DNA from: Corynebacterium sp. MSK041
GTDB lineage: Bacteria; Actinomycetota; Actinomycetes; Mycobacteriales; Mycobacteriaceae
Assembly: GCF_030232265.1 (NCBI RefSeq)
Contig: NZ_JASPJK010000011.1
Coordinates: forward strand, 1-64,000
Direction of reading: 5' to 3'
DNA length: 64,000 nucleotides
The position numbers and the translations under genes are program-made. The notes below the pieces were generated by a model. It was not told where the DNA came from, did not search any database, and worked only from the letters and a program-made list of their open reading frames with translations. Below, piece after piece: positions 46,419-55,040 of the stretch; the stretch's first letter is position 1; every line of letters begins with the position of its first letter.

Positions 46419-48007
46419 TTAGTGTCCTTTCTTAGCGAGGTTGTCCATGCTGAATTGGTCTGCACCGCCGAGAAACGCGCCGGTGGTATCCCTGTCGGAG
46501 ACTGCAAGGGCGGTGGATGGGTTGGTTGTGGTGCTGCGCGGGGGCTGGTCTAACCCGCGGGGCCGGGTGGCGTGTTCTTTGCGTATGGCGGCCATCATGT
46601 TTTTGACTGCGGTATATGACACCGCCCGTCGGCTGCCGTTGTCGGCGGTCAGGCGCTGGCATGCCTCTTCCAGGATTGGTACGCCTGGGCCGGGATTGCT
46701 TTCGCCGCGATGAGTTCTTCGATGACCTTGCGTGTTGCCGGGCCGATTTTTTGGGCTTCGCGATAGAAGTAGTCGCTTGTCCACAGTCCACGGGTGGAGT
46801 CCATTCCAGATGGAATGTGCTCATAGTCAGTGACATAGGCCCCACGCTTATGCGAAACCTGGTGGGTTGCTACGGTTGTCCCCTGGTCAAAGACGGTCAA
46901 GACTTGCCCGGTGATGCGCACATCGACAGTGCGGCCAACAAGCTGGTGCGGGACGGAGTAGCGCACCGTTGCAACCGTGATATGGAAATCCGGGGCTACT
47001 TTCGCACGCTTCCACTCGGTGTGCTGCCACGGGGTTTCCGGCAGATCGGCAAGCAGATGCTGTTCGTGTGCTTCAAAGAGATCCCTGCGGCTTGACTGCT
47101 GACTGCGAAATGGCACGGAGGTGTTGATCGCGTCGACCAAGCCCACAATCTTTCCGTTGAGCTCGTCTACGTCAACACACTGGTGGCCCTCAAGAGCGTG
47201 GATGATCTTGTGCGTGACGATCTTTACCGCAGCTTCCACATTCGCTTTATCCTTCGGCCGACGCGCGCGTGTGGGAAGTGCCGCTGTGTTGTAGTGCTCC
47301 AAGAACTGCTGGTAGGTGTCGTTGACCTTCCGATTCCTATCGGCAGTGCTGATCGCGTTCGATGCCGTCGACGCGTTATCGGGGACAACAACCTGGCAGA
47401 CCCCACCGAAGTAGTCAAACGCTTGACGATGCGCATCAAGCCAGGACTGTTGCCGCTGGTCAACACACGCACAGGCAAACAGCATCCCTGAATACGGCAG
47501 CGAAGCGACGAAAATGCTGACTTTCGCACCCGGTGTGCCCGCAGGGTCGTACAGGCGCATCTTGGTCCCTGCCCAATCCACCTGCATCGTATGCCCTGGT
47601 GCATGGGTGATCCGGGCGGTAAGCCCGGCTGCATCGACATGGGAGGCAACCAGCTGGCGAAACCGGTCGTAGCTGTAATGACGCTGACCCGGCTGGGCTG
47701 GGGTGGTGGTGTAGCGAGCCCACAATACTTGCAGTGTGTGCTTCGTACGCCCTGTGCGTGCTTTGACGACCGCGTCAAAGTCAATCGGGACGAACTCGCC
47801 TTGCCCGCTGGTGCGTTTATCAACGAATATCTCGTCCAGCTCGTCATTCGTCAGCGCCGCGACCTGCTGGGCAGTAGTCAGGCCAAGGCTTCGCAGCGCT
47901 TGGTTCGCCCGGGAAATCGCGCGATGCGAGCACCCGAGCTGGTCTTCAATCTGGCGGTAAGAACGCTTCTTAATCAGCAGCGTCATCACCGCACGGTAAT
48001 CCGTCAT
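46419..48007 (-). pseudogene. istA: IS21-family transposase IstA, frameshifted
   Basis: Reading from 48007: helix-turn-helix (SYRQIEDQLGCSHRAIS), DDE-type core (MQVDWAGTKM, VVVPDNAST, KDKANVEAAV) and a stop at 46649 in the wrong frame. The expected C-terminal part (PILEEACQRLTADNGSRRAV...) continues in another frame to 46419. The break is near 46690, where about 15 codons usually found between the two pieces also seem missing. The element is probably not self-mobile. Confidence 0.82.
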
Positions 48008-48211
48008 CAGCGGACTCCTTCCAGTACGCGCCGCACCCGAGTGGTGCGGCTACCGGAAGTATCATCCCGAGCGCCCTGAGCTGCTACCAGAAACTCACTG
48101 AAGCGCTACCAGATAGTCACGACACTGCTACCAAATAGCCGGTCGCAACAAGGGTATTAATCCCCAAGCCCTCCATCACCGGGCTAACCGCCTGGAAGGA
48201 GGCGAGATTTC

Positions 48212-48769
48212 ATGGCGAAAGACGGAACACTGCGCGGCGGACGCAGAGCAGGCTCAGGTGCGAAGCCCACACCTGCGTTTGAGAAGATCACCGAAGGCAA
48301 AGACGCACGCGTCCTCCACATCGCGTCGCTCGACCCACCAGATCTGGAAGCGGGCGGGGATCTTGAAGGTAGCGTAATGCCAGAACCTTCGGCTTATTTG
48401 GCGGCTGTGCAGCGTGATGGTAACCCTTTGGGTGCTGACGTAATCTACCGCGATACCTGGAACTGGCTCAAGGAGCGCGGCTGCGAAAAACTCGTAGCTC
48501 CACGGTTGATTGAGGCTTATGCGCAGAATTTTTCTCGGTTCATTCAATACGAAGAAGCAATCTCCGATTTTGGCCTGTTGGGTAAGCATCCGACCACGGG
48601 GGCGGCTATCGCGTCCCCATTCGTGGCCATGTCTCAGTCGTTTAGCAAGCAGGCGAATACGCTCTGGTACGAGATTTTCGATGTGGTCAAAGCCAACTCG
48701 CTGGTGGACTACTCGGGGCCGACTCCTGCGGATAACGTGATGGAACGGCTACTTCAGGCACGCTCATAG
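48212..48769 (+). CDS. Phage terminase small subunit (P27 family)
   Basis: DNA-packaging recognition protein, 185 residues. RGGRRAGSGAKPTP at the N-terminus and the helical core with YAQNFSRFIQYEEAISDFG are typical of the P27 group. Strong GGAAGGAGG site. No large terminase follows, so it is part of a prophage remnant that begins right after the IS21 element. Confidence 0.8.
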   Translation: MAKDGTLRGGRRAGSGAKPTPAFEKITEGKDARVLHIASLDPPDLEAGGDLEGSVMPEPSAYLAAVQRDGNPLGADVIYRDTWNWLKERGCEKLVAPRLIEAYAQNFSRFIQYEEAISDFGLLGKHPTTGAAIASPFVAMSQSFSKQANTLWYEIFDVVKANSLVDYSGPTPADNVMERLLQARS

Positions 48770-49999
48770 TTATTGGCGTAGTGCGGGTGCGGTGTGGGCG
48801 TAGATGACGACCACTGCAATCAAGGCGATACAGACGGCGAAGGGTGCCAGCGGGTTCCACCCGTAAAGGGCGGTCGAAGCCAGCGGGGCAATCGCGTACG
48901 CCAACCCATTATTAGCGTTAATGATGCCAGCCACTGCGCCTTGCTCATCTGCACTCATCTTCAAGGTTGGGCCAGTGTTGTACCCGGGCATCGCCAGTCC
49001 CATACCTACCCCCAGCACGATACACCCGACAACCAGTAAAGCGTGCGAGGAGGTAGGCCAAATGAGCACAGTTGCAACTAGTGTAATGGTCAGACCAGTA
49101 CGTAAAAGCTTCGCTGCTCCCCACCCTGTCTTTGGAGCAATCACCGCTTGGGCAATGATCATGGTCACGCCCATGATGGTCAGGTAAATCGCGGAAATAC
49201 CTGCGGTCGCAGTTGCCGACAGGGCGAAGCGGTCTTGAACAGTGAATCCAAAAATCGTAGCAACAGAAGAAAACACAAGAAACATCACCAGACCAGTTGC
49301 TAGCCAGGGAGCTACACGCGGATCAGTGAAGCGAATCCGTTGAGGCTTTGCAAAAAGTTGCCCTTGGCTTTGAGGTGCGAAACTCACCAAGAGAACAACC
49401 AGACCAATCACCATCACAACGGGCATGACCACCAAGGGCAAGAGCAGGCCACCAGCAGCGGCTAACACACCTCCAGTAACACCTCCAACAATGGAGGCGA
49501 TCCCTTGAGCCGCTCCAATCATGCCCAGTGCTTTTACCCGCCCGTTCTCGCTGGCAGCATGCGTGACCAGGTGGGCTTGCGCGGTCGGGGCGATCGCTGA
49601 AATCCCTCCGCCATAGAGCAAACCACGAGTGATCACAACACCAAAAACTAGTCCGACACCGCCAACTACCTGGTTCATCCCCAGGTAGGAGACAATACCG
49701 AAGGCGCTCAAAGCGATGATCGCGATCACAAGCCCGGCAGCGAGTACACGTTTAGCGCCGACACGTTGGGAAGCTCGCCCCCAATAAGCACTCAAGCTCG
49801 CTAGTACAATCGCTGCCAAAGAGATAGTGGCGCCAATATGCCATTCCCGCAATCCCATCTGTCGTGACAGTGGCGCGATGATCGGATTGAGAATCATTTG
49901 CCCCATAAAGGCGAGAAAAACGATTCCCACTACCAGGTTCGCTTGCGCTCCTGGATCAATAGAACTCTGTGTCGGCTTATTACTACGAGGGTCAGGCAT
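48770..49999 (-). CDS. MFS transporter, probable drug efflux
   Basis: Major facilitator of about 409 residues with 12 membrane segments and the loop 2-3 motif AYWGRASQRVGAKRVL. It is divergent from a TetR regulator with a shared promoter region, the usual arrangement for regulated efflux pumps. The frame opens at a GTG (50002) next to the ATG at 49999. GC content is lower than in surrounding genes, suggesting transfer. Confidence 0.87.
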   Translation of the reverse strand: MPDPRSNKPTQSSIDPGAQANLVVGIVFLAFMGQMILNPIIAPLSRQMGLREWHIGATISLAAIVLASLSAYWGRASQRVGAKRVLAAGLVIAIIALSAFGIVSYLGMNQVVGGVGLVFGVVITRGLLYGGGISAIAPTAQAHLVTHAASENGRVKALGMIGAAQGIASIVGGVTGGVLAAAGGLLLPLVVMPVVMVIGLVVLLVSFAPQSQGQLFAKPQRIRFTDPRVAPWLATGLVMFLVFSSVATIFGFTVQDRFALSATATAGISAIYLTIMGVTMIIAQAVIAPKTGWGAAKLLRTGLTITLVATVLIWPTSSHALLVVGCIVLGVGMGLAMPGYNTGPTLKMSADEQGAVAGIINANNGLAYAIAPLASTALYGWNPLAPFAVCIALIAVVVIYAHTAPALRQ

Positions 50000-50012
50000 C
50001 ACTACACTCCAT

Positions 50013-50063
50013 TACTAGAACACTGTTTCACTTAGGAATATTGTAGAATGGTGTTCTAGTAAG
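50013..50063. promoter_or_regulatory. Inverted repeat between MFS and tetR (operator)
   Basis: Perfect 12-base arms TTACTAGAACAC (50013-50024) and GTGTTCTAGTAA (50052-50063) flank 27 bases in the divergent promoter region. A -10 box TAGAAT (50045-50050) for the regulator lies between them. The arms are the obvious sites for the TetR protein to control both genes. Confidence 0.65.
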
Positions 50064-50091
50064 GGTCAAAGAATAAGTTAAGGGTCACCTT

Positions 50092-50769
50092 ATGAACACT
50101 GTGCTAACGGGGCGAAGGGCTGGGCTATCACGCGAGCTGATTGTCAAACAAGCTGTACAGTTAAGCGCGATCAGTGGCGTTGAGGGATGGTCAGTACGGG
50201 ACATTGCCCGTGAACTGGGCGTGGTTCCCTCAGTGATTTATCATTATTTTCCAAACAAGGAAGCCATTTGTGATGCTGTTGTAGACCGGGTATGTGTCGG
50301 GATTGAAGTTCCCGACCCGGACCTTGAATGGAAAGCCTGGTTTCGAGCTATGGCTCACAATCTACGCCCCGCATTGTTAGCATATCCAGGGATTACCGAC
50401 AGGTTCGCGCGGGGCAAGTTCACTGAACAGTTTTTGCCGATGATCGATGGAGCCTGGGCCAAACTACAAGAAGCTGGGTTTGGTGACAATTCGCCTGTGG
50501 CCTACACAATTATCGCGAACTCGATCATCCACACGATCGGAGCGAGAAACCTGCGCGCATCCAATCAAATCCAACCTCACCACAACCTGCACGAAATGCT
50601 TGTCAGGCTTGAGCCTATGATGGCTCAATCTGTTGGACTGACCAGTATTGTCAACTCTTACCTGGAGCCTCTCTCACACCTTGATGAAGAAGAAGCGATG
50701 TCCGAGGAATACTACGACCTCGTCATCGATGTGATCCTAGACGGCATCGAACACACCCTGCTGCCTTAA
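50092..50769 (+). CDS. TetR-family transcriptional regulator
   Basis: 225 residues: N-terminal helix-turn-helix (GWSVRDIARELGVVPSVIYHYFPNKEAI in pattern, residues about 35-62) and a TetR C-terminal ligand domain. Divergent from the MFS gene; probably represses it by binding the inverted repeat at 50013-50063. Ends in the terminator at 50798-50831. Confidence 0.9.
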   Translation: MNTVLTGRRAGLSRELIVKQAVQLSAISGVEGWSVRDIARELGVVPSVIYHYFPNKEAICDAVVDRVCVGIEVPDPDLEWKAWFRAMAHNLRPALLAYPGITDRFARGKFTEQFLPMIDGAWAKLQEAGFGDNSPVAYTIIANSIIHTIGARNLRASNQIQPHHNLHEMLVRLEPMMAQSVGLTSIVNSYLEPLSHLDEEEAMSEEYYDLVIDVILDGIEHTLLP

Positions 50770-50797
50770 CTCTGACCCACTTCTCAATCATCGTCTT

Positions 50798-50831
50798 AGT
50801 GAGCGCCCGCACAGCTGGCGCTCACTTTTTT
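50798..50831 (+). terminator. Rho-independent terminator after tetR
   Basis: AGTGAGCGCC (50798-50807) pairs with GGCGCTCACT (50817-50826) and is followed by a T-run to 50831. It isolates tetR from metK. Confidence 0.9.
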
Positions 50832-50869
50832 ATTCCCACCCCATATCAATTTATGAAAGCGAGTTGTAT

Positions 50870-52036
50870 ATGTCGTTGAAAACCGCTGAAAGCGTGCGCG
50901 CCGGGCACCCGGACAAGCTGTGCGACTACATCGCCGACTGCATTTTGGATCGTGCCCTCTACGAAGACCCTGCCGCCAGAGTGGCTGTCGAAGTGATGGC
51001 AACCAAAGCACGCATCTATGTCGCTGGCGAGATCACCTGCAAGGCAAAGCTTGAGATTCCGATGCTGGTACGCGCAGCGCTTGAGCATGTGGGTTATGAT
51101 CCGCGCCGGTTCCGCATCCGCGCCAAAATTCACTGCCAATCGAGCGATATTGCTGGCGGGGTCGATAAATCTTTAGAAGCACGCCACGGTGATACGAGTT
51201 CTCACGTAATGGTTGGTGCTGGCGATCAAGGCACCGTCTACGGCTACGCCACAGCCGAGAGCGAAGAACGACTCCCGTTGCCACTGGTTTATGCTCACCG
51301 GATCTGCAAGCGTCTCGATCAAGCATTCACAGACGGCAAGATTCCAGAGCTCGGCCCGGACGGGAAAGCCCAGGTCACTGTTGAGTATGACGGCGAAACC
51401 CCTAAACGTATCGCCACGATTGTGGTCTCGGTCCAGCACAAGCCAGGCATTAACGTGGAGGATTTCAACCAGCGTCTGATTTCGCTGGTTATCTCGGCGG
51501 CGTGTCGCGAGATCGAAATCGACGAACACACCGAAATCCTGATCAACCCTTCAGGGCGTTTCGTCGAGGGTGGCCCTGCCGCAGACACTGGGCTGACTGG
51601 CCGAAAGCTCATGGTCGATACCTACGGCGGGCTTGCACCCCATGGTGGCGGGGCGTTCTCGGGTAAAGACCACTCCAAGGTCGACCGCTCTGGTGCATAC
51701 ATGGCCCGGCTGATCGCCAAGTCTGTGGTGGATGCAGGCCTAGCTGAGCAATGCCACGTCACCATCTCCTACGCGATAGGTAAAGCAGACTCTGTCGCGT
51801 TCGCCGTAGATACGCCCGGCACTGGCGCTTATGCCGAAGCATTGATTGAGCAGGCTTGCCGCGACGTATTCCCCTTGCGTCCGGCAGGAATTATCGAAGC
51901 ATTGAAGCTCGGCACACATACGCGCTTTTCGGATTATTCAGCGTATGGGCATTTCGGTGACCTTACCGCTCAGTGGGAGCGTACCTGGGACTGGGCGACA
52001 CAGTTGCGTCGGATCGTGAAAGGAGATACGTGGTGA
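50870..52036 (+). CDS. metK: S-adenosylmethionine synthetase, mobile-element type
   Basis: Makes SAM from methionine and ATP, about 388 residues with the family sites AGHPDKLCDYIAD, GAGDQG and GGGAFSGKDHSKVDRSGAY. It appears complete. Because it stands among prophage-like genes it is probably a second copy, as found in some actinobacteriophages beside DNA-modification genes. Start taken at the ATG 50870 after a GAAAGCGAG site. Its TGA overlaps the next small gene (GTGA). Confidence 0.88.
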   Translation: MSLKTAESVRAGHPDKLCDYIADCILDRALYEDPAARVAVEVMATKARIYVAGEITCKAKLEIPMLVRAALEHVGYDPRRFRIRAKIHCQSSDIAGGVDKSLEARHGDTSSHVMVGAGDQGTVYGYATAESEERLPLPLVYAHRICKRLDQAFTDGKIPELGPDGKAQVTVEYDGETPKRIATIVVSVQHKPGINVEDFNQRLISLVISAACREIEIDEHTEILINPSGRFVEGGPAADTGLTGRKLMVDTYGGLAPHGGGAFSGKDHSKVDRSGAYMARLIAKSVVDAGLAEQCHVTISYAIGKADSVAFAVDTPGTGAYAEALIEQACRDVFPLRPAGIIEALKLGTHTRFSDYSAYGHFGDLTAQWERTWDWATQLRRIVKGDTW

Positions 52037-52158
52037 GGGTCGACTTCGTTTGTGAAACCTGTGGAGTTTCAGGGCACCGCAGTTATCAACAGGGGCGAGT
52101 TCCTCAGCACTTCTTTCGCTCAGTTCCCTGCCAAAACGAGTGGCAAAAGACTCGATAG
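52033..52158 (+). CDS. CxxC mini-protein coupled to metK
   Basis: 41 residues, starting at a GTG that overlaps the metK stop. It has a CETC motif near the N-terminus, a nearby His and a later Cys (VPC), a layout that suggests a small zinc-binding fold. Function unknown; probably a phage accessory protein. Confidence 0.55.
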   Translation: MRVDFVCETCGVSGHRSYQQGRVPQHFFRSVPCQNEWQKTR

Positions 52159-52167
52159 AATCTTCAA

Positions 52168-52569
52168 ATGAAAAATCGAGACTCTAAATTTCGGGCGAAA
52201 GTCAGTGCTGGTCTTAAGAGAAGGAAAGAACGGCTAGGCGATAACTACCATTCGCCTGAAACAAAAGCACGAATCGGTACAACGACACGTGAGCATTGGG
52301 CTAGTTACGACGAGTGCAAAAGATCCAAGCTAATCGCAACGCTTCGTTCGAATGCCCAGAAGAAGCGAACATTCAAGCCCTACGACTACGAGTGGCAGTT
52401 ATTGAGCAAGCGTCTTCGTGAGGATATGTCATGCGCACGATGCGGATCTCGCGAAAGCCTAACCGTGCACCACATTATTCCTGTTAAACAAGGCGGCACA
52501 GCTCAACTGCGCAACCTTGCAGTTTTGTGCCGCTCGTGCCACCCAAAGGTGGAAAAGCAGACATATTGA
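52168..52569 (+). CDS. HNH endonuclease, ended by an IS
   Basis: 133 residues with a basic N-terminal half (NUMOD-like SPETKARIGTTTREHW) and a C-terminal HNH site: CARCGSRESLTVHHIIPVK and CRSCH. Phage HNH proteins of this kind often assist terminase. The TGA stop (52567-52569) is the first three bases of the IS3-type element, so the original C-terminus may have been longer. Confidence 0.8.
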   Translation: MKNRDSKFRAKVSAGLKRRKERLGDNYHSPETKARIGTTTREHWASYDECKRSKLIATLRSNAQKKRTFKPYDYEWQLLSKRLREDMSCARCGSRESLTVHHIIPVKQGGTAQLRNLAVLCRSCHPKVEKQTY

Positions 52570-52594
52570 AGCGTCCTGGGTTCCGTTCCGCTTA

Positions 52595-53506
52595 CTAAAC
52601 GCCCAGCGACTGAGCGTCTGATTGTTGATAGTAGGCGTCCTCCATTTCTTGTGGAGTGATATATCCCAGGGATTCGTGGAGCCGCTGGTTGTTCCACCAG
52701 TACACCCATCGAAGGGTCGCGATTTCGACCTCCCCAACCGACGTCCACGGCCGGTGGGGATAAATCAACTCCGTTTTGTACAGACCGTTGACCGTTTCAG
52801 CCAACGCGTTGTCGTAGGAGTCACCGACAGTGCCAACGGACGGATCGATCCCAGCTTCAGCGAGTGCCTCACCGTAGCGGATGGACACATACTGCGAGCC
52901 ACGATCACTATGGTGGACAAGACCCTCAGCGCGAAGATCACCGGCGTGATACAGCGCGTGCTCAAACGCCTCCAAAGGCAGTTCATCGGTGCGCATACTC
53001 GCCCGGGTCGCGACACCGACAATCTTGCGGGAATACACATCGGTGATGAACGCGGTATAAGCAAACCCAGACAGGGTGCGCACGTAGGTGATGTCAGCGA
53101 CCCACAACCGGTGCGGTGCGCACGCAGTGAAGTCACGATTGACCAGATCAGGGCGACAATCCGGCACGTCGGCTCGAAGTGTTGTAGTCGGTGTGCGGCC
53201 TCTTCTTCGGCCTTGGATGCCGGCGAGTTTCATCAACCGGGCGGTCTGATCACGACCGATGTCCCAGCCAGCGCGCTGCATGGCCTTCCACATCTTGCGC
53301 ACCCCGTAAACGCTGAAGTTGTCCTCGTAGACCTTCACGAGTTCGGGAATAAGCAGCGCATCCGTAAGACTCCTGGCTGACGGGGCTCGTGTCTTCGCTG
53401 CCCGATAACCACGAGAAGTGATAAACCCACACTCTGTCTGCCTCAAGGTGCGACAGATGGCCTCGACCCCGAAGCGATCGCGATACGTATCGATGTATTC
53501 GATCAT
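52595..53506 (-). CDS. IS3-family transposase OrfB
   Basis: DDE integrase of 303 residues: HTH_21-like start, then catalytic Asp in LWVADITYVRT, Asp in VHHSDRGSQYVS and Glu in DNALAETVNGLYKTE. Its ATG overlaps the orfA stop (ATGA). In the -1 frame to orfA, so it may also be made as an OrfAB fusion by slippage on the T6 run within orfA. Looks intact. Confidence 0.93.
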   Translation of the reverse strand: MIEYIDTYRDRFGVEAICRTLRQTECGFITSRGYRAAKTRAPSARSLTDALLIPELVKVYEDNFSVYGVRKMWKAMQRAGWDIGRDQTARLMKLAGIQGRRRGRTPTTTLRADVPDCRPDLVNRDFTACAPHRLWVADITYVRTLSGFAYTAFITDVYSRKIVGVATRASMRTDELPLEAFEHALYHAGDLRAEGLVHHSDRGSQYVSIRYGEALAEAGIDPSVGTVGDSYDNALAETVNGLYKTELIYPHRPWTSVGEVEIATLRWVYWWNNQRLHESLGYITPQEMEDAYYQQSDAQSLGV

Positions 53507-53820
53507 CTTCTGGTGGGACGGTCGAGTTCCGCTGCGAAAAAAGCCGACGCGGTCTTTAAAATCTCGTTCGCCCTGCGCAGCTCTTTATTCTCTCGCCGCA
53601 GACGCTTCAGCTCATCGTCTGCTAACTCGCCGGAGCTGCCCTCGACGCCGTGTGACGGCCCTGAAGGCTTCAACCAATTATTAAGCGTGTGCGCGGAGAC
53701 GCCGACCTTGTCACCGATCTCAACCGCCGCACCCCACTTCGAGCACCCTTCAAGCTCAACAAGTTCCTCAGCCAGACGCACCGCCTTGGCCTTGAACTCA
53801 TCACTGTACTTCCTTGGCAT
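53503..53820 (-). CDS. IS3-family OrfA (DNA-binding)
   Basis: 105 residues: helix-turn-helix (KYSDEFKAKAVRLAEE and VSAHTLNNWLK) and a leucine-zipper-like coiled coil (ELKRLRRENKELRRANEILK). Binds the IS ends and joins OrfB. A GGCTTTTTTCGC run near the 3' end fits a -1 frameshift site. Confidence 0.92.
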   Translation of the reverse strand: MPRKYSDEFKAKAVRLAEELVELEGCSKWGAAVEIGDKVGVSAHTLNNWLKPSGPSHGVEGSSGELADDELKRLRRENKELRRANEILKTASAFFAAELDRPTRR

Positions 53821-53870
53821 GATCCCAATCTTTCTCTAGAAACGATCGGAACCAAACTCAGGACGCTTCA

Positions 53871-54066
53871 CTTTCTGACGTCGCTCGATAACACTCGGAG
53901 TCCACACCGGTTCTCCAAGTACCTGCGTGGTGAGTGCGAGCACCGCCACGCCTTTCCCCGACTTGAAGTACCTCTCCTTCTTAACATCGAAGTCATAATT
54001 GCAAGCACTGGAGTTTTTCCGGCGATTGAGCAGCAGTAGGTTCCCAAGACGATGTGTCCATACTTT
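53871..54066 (-). pseudogene. Fragment of a GmrSD/DUF1524-type nuclease
   Basis: The open frame reads THRLGNLLLLNRRKNSSACN and then DFDVKKERYFKSGKG, WTPSVIERRQK, the conserved HNH-like end of DUF262/DUF1524 (GmrSD, type IV restriction) proteins. The 3' end is cut by the IS3 element and the 5' part is replaced by the lipoprotein remnant at about 54066. Confidence 0.65.
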
Positions 54067-54954
54067 TGCTTCGCAGAAAATGACGGGCTCGATGGTGCTG
54101 GTTTTGGACAGGTCATCGGAATAGACCGTGCCGCGCAGTGCGTGGGCTTTGCCCTCGACCCGGTGTGCGGGTAGGACGTTTTTTCGTGCTGCCAGCCAAG
54201 CTGGTTGCCCGTTAGACGCAACTCCACGGCTTTTGGCACGGCGGGATCGGTGAAGTCCCACGATAGGGATGCTGATTCTCCGCCGATCTCAAGATCGGCC
54301 CTCACATTGGTTTTAGCGACGAAGCTGGGGTCACATGACGTTTTCGTGACGGTCGCTGCCTGCCCGTCGATTATCACCTCGCTTTGAGTCTTGGCGAATA
54401 GAGCATCGAGTGGCTCGAGCTGAGCTTTGCGCTCAGGGCTCGGTGCGTACTGGCCGTTGGCTACCGACTGATACGGGTCGTCGCGATGATGGCTCTCGTC
54501 AGACGTGCAGTCGATCTCCGCTTGGATTTCCATAGCCTTGAGTTCGGCCGCACCGTCGCCGCTGATTTCACGCACGGAGGCCTCGATCCGCCAGCGGTCT
54601 GCGTCAACACTCACGAGCGGGTCACGTCCAAAGTAGTCGCCTCCCCAGGAGTGCAGGGTGTTGCCGGCTTGCCATATCACATCCTTGACGGCGCCATCGG
54701 CAACCTTGACGGTGAGCAACGACTGCGGCTGGTCCGGTGTTTCGAATGACACCGTTGATTCCCCGTCGATCGTGGCGCACGCGGCAGATGTCAGGGGCTT
54801 ATCCGTGCTGTCAACACTGAGCTTTGCGCTGATGGAAGGAGCTGAGGTGGTCGGGGGGTGATCTCGTGGCAGGCGAGGCCTAACTCTCAGGTGCGGTCTC
54901 GTCGCCACAACCGGCGAGCGTAGCTGCAAAAACCAGAGCCATTGCTGCACAGCG
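54067..54954 (-). pseudogene. Decayed lipoprotein (LpqH-like repeats)
   Basis: The lipoprotein start KKRCAAMALVFAATLAGC (54963-54913 region; the expected start codon reads ATC) is followed by an in-frame stop. The mature part resumes in another frame (SISAKLSVDSTDKPL...) with two LpqH-like beta domains, each with CA/TSC near the start. A second shift lies at an A6 run (54178-54183), after which GKAHALRGTVYSDDLS and VIFCEA end the second domain. At least two frameshifts make it nonfunctional. Confidence 0.65.
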
Positions 54955-55040
54955 TTTCTTGATGCCATCCTTTCAACCCGGCGGTGAGCTGGGTCACGTA
55001 GGCTATGGCGTTGAATCTACCGTAGGGCTTGGCGGGAGCA

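Larger units (their letters stand above)
45568..48133 (-). mobile_element. IS21-family insertion sequence
   Basis: About 2.57 kb bounded by TG...CA ends. The two ends are inverted repeats of about 50 bases, each with three spaced TGGTAGC-like units (left 45568-45618, right 48083-48133), as is typical of IS21. It carries istA (damaged) and istB on the minus strand. I see no target-site duplication (left flank CTGAAA, right flank AATAGC), which suggests rearrangement after insertion. Confidence 0.88.
52567..53870 (-). mobile_element. IS3-family insertion sequence
   Basis: 1.3 kb bounded by inverted repeats TGAAGCGTCCTGGGTTCCG (left, 52567 on) and TGAAGCGTCCTGAGTTTGG (right end 53870, read on minus). 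It holds orfA and orfB on the minus strand. No 3-4 base target duplication is visible (TAT left, CTT right). Confidence 0.9.

Noticed and set aside
48134..48211. Right flank of the IS21 element as a phage attachment site
   Set aside because: No tRNA end or direct repeat that matches another place in the window.
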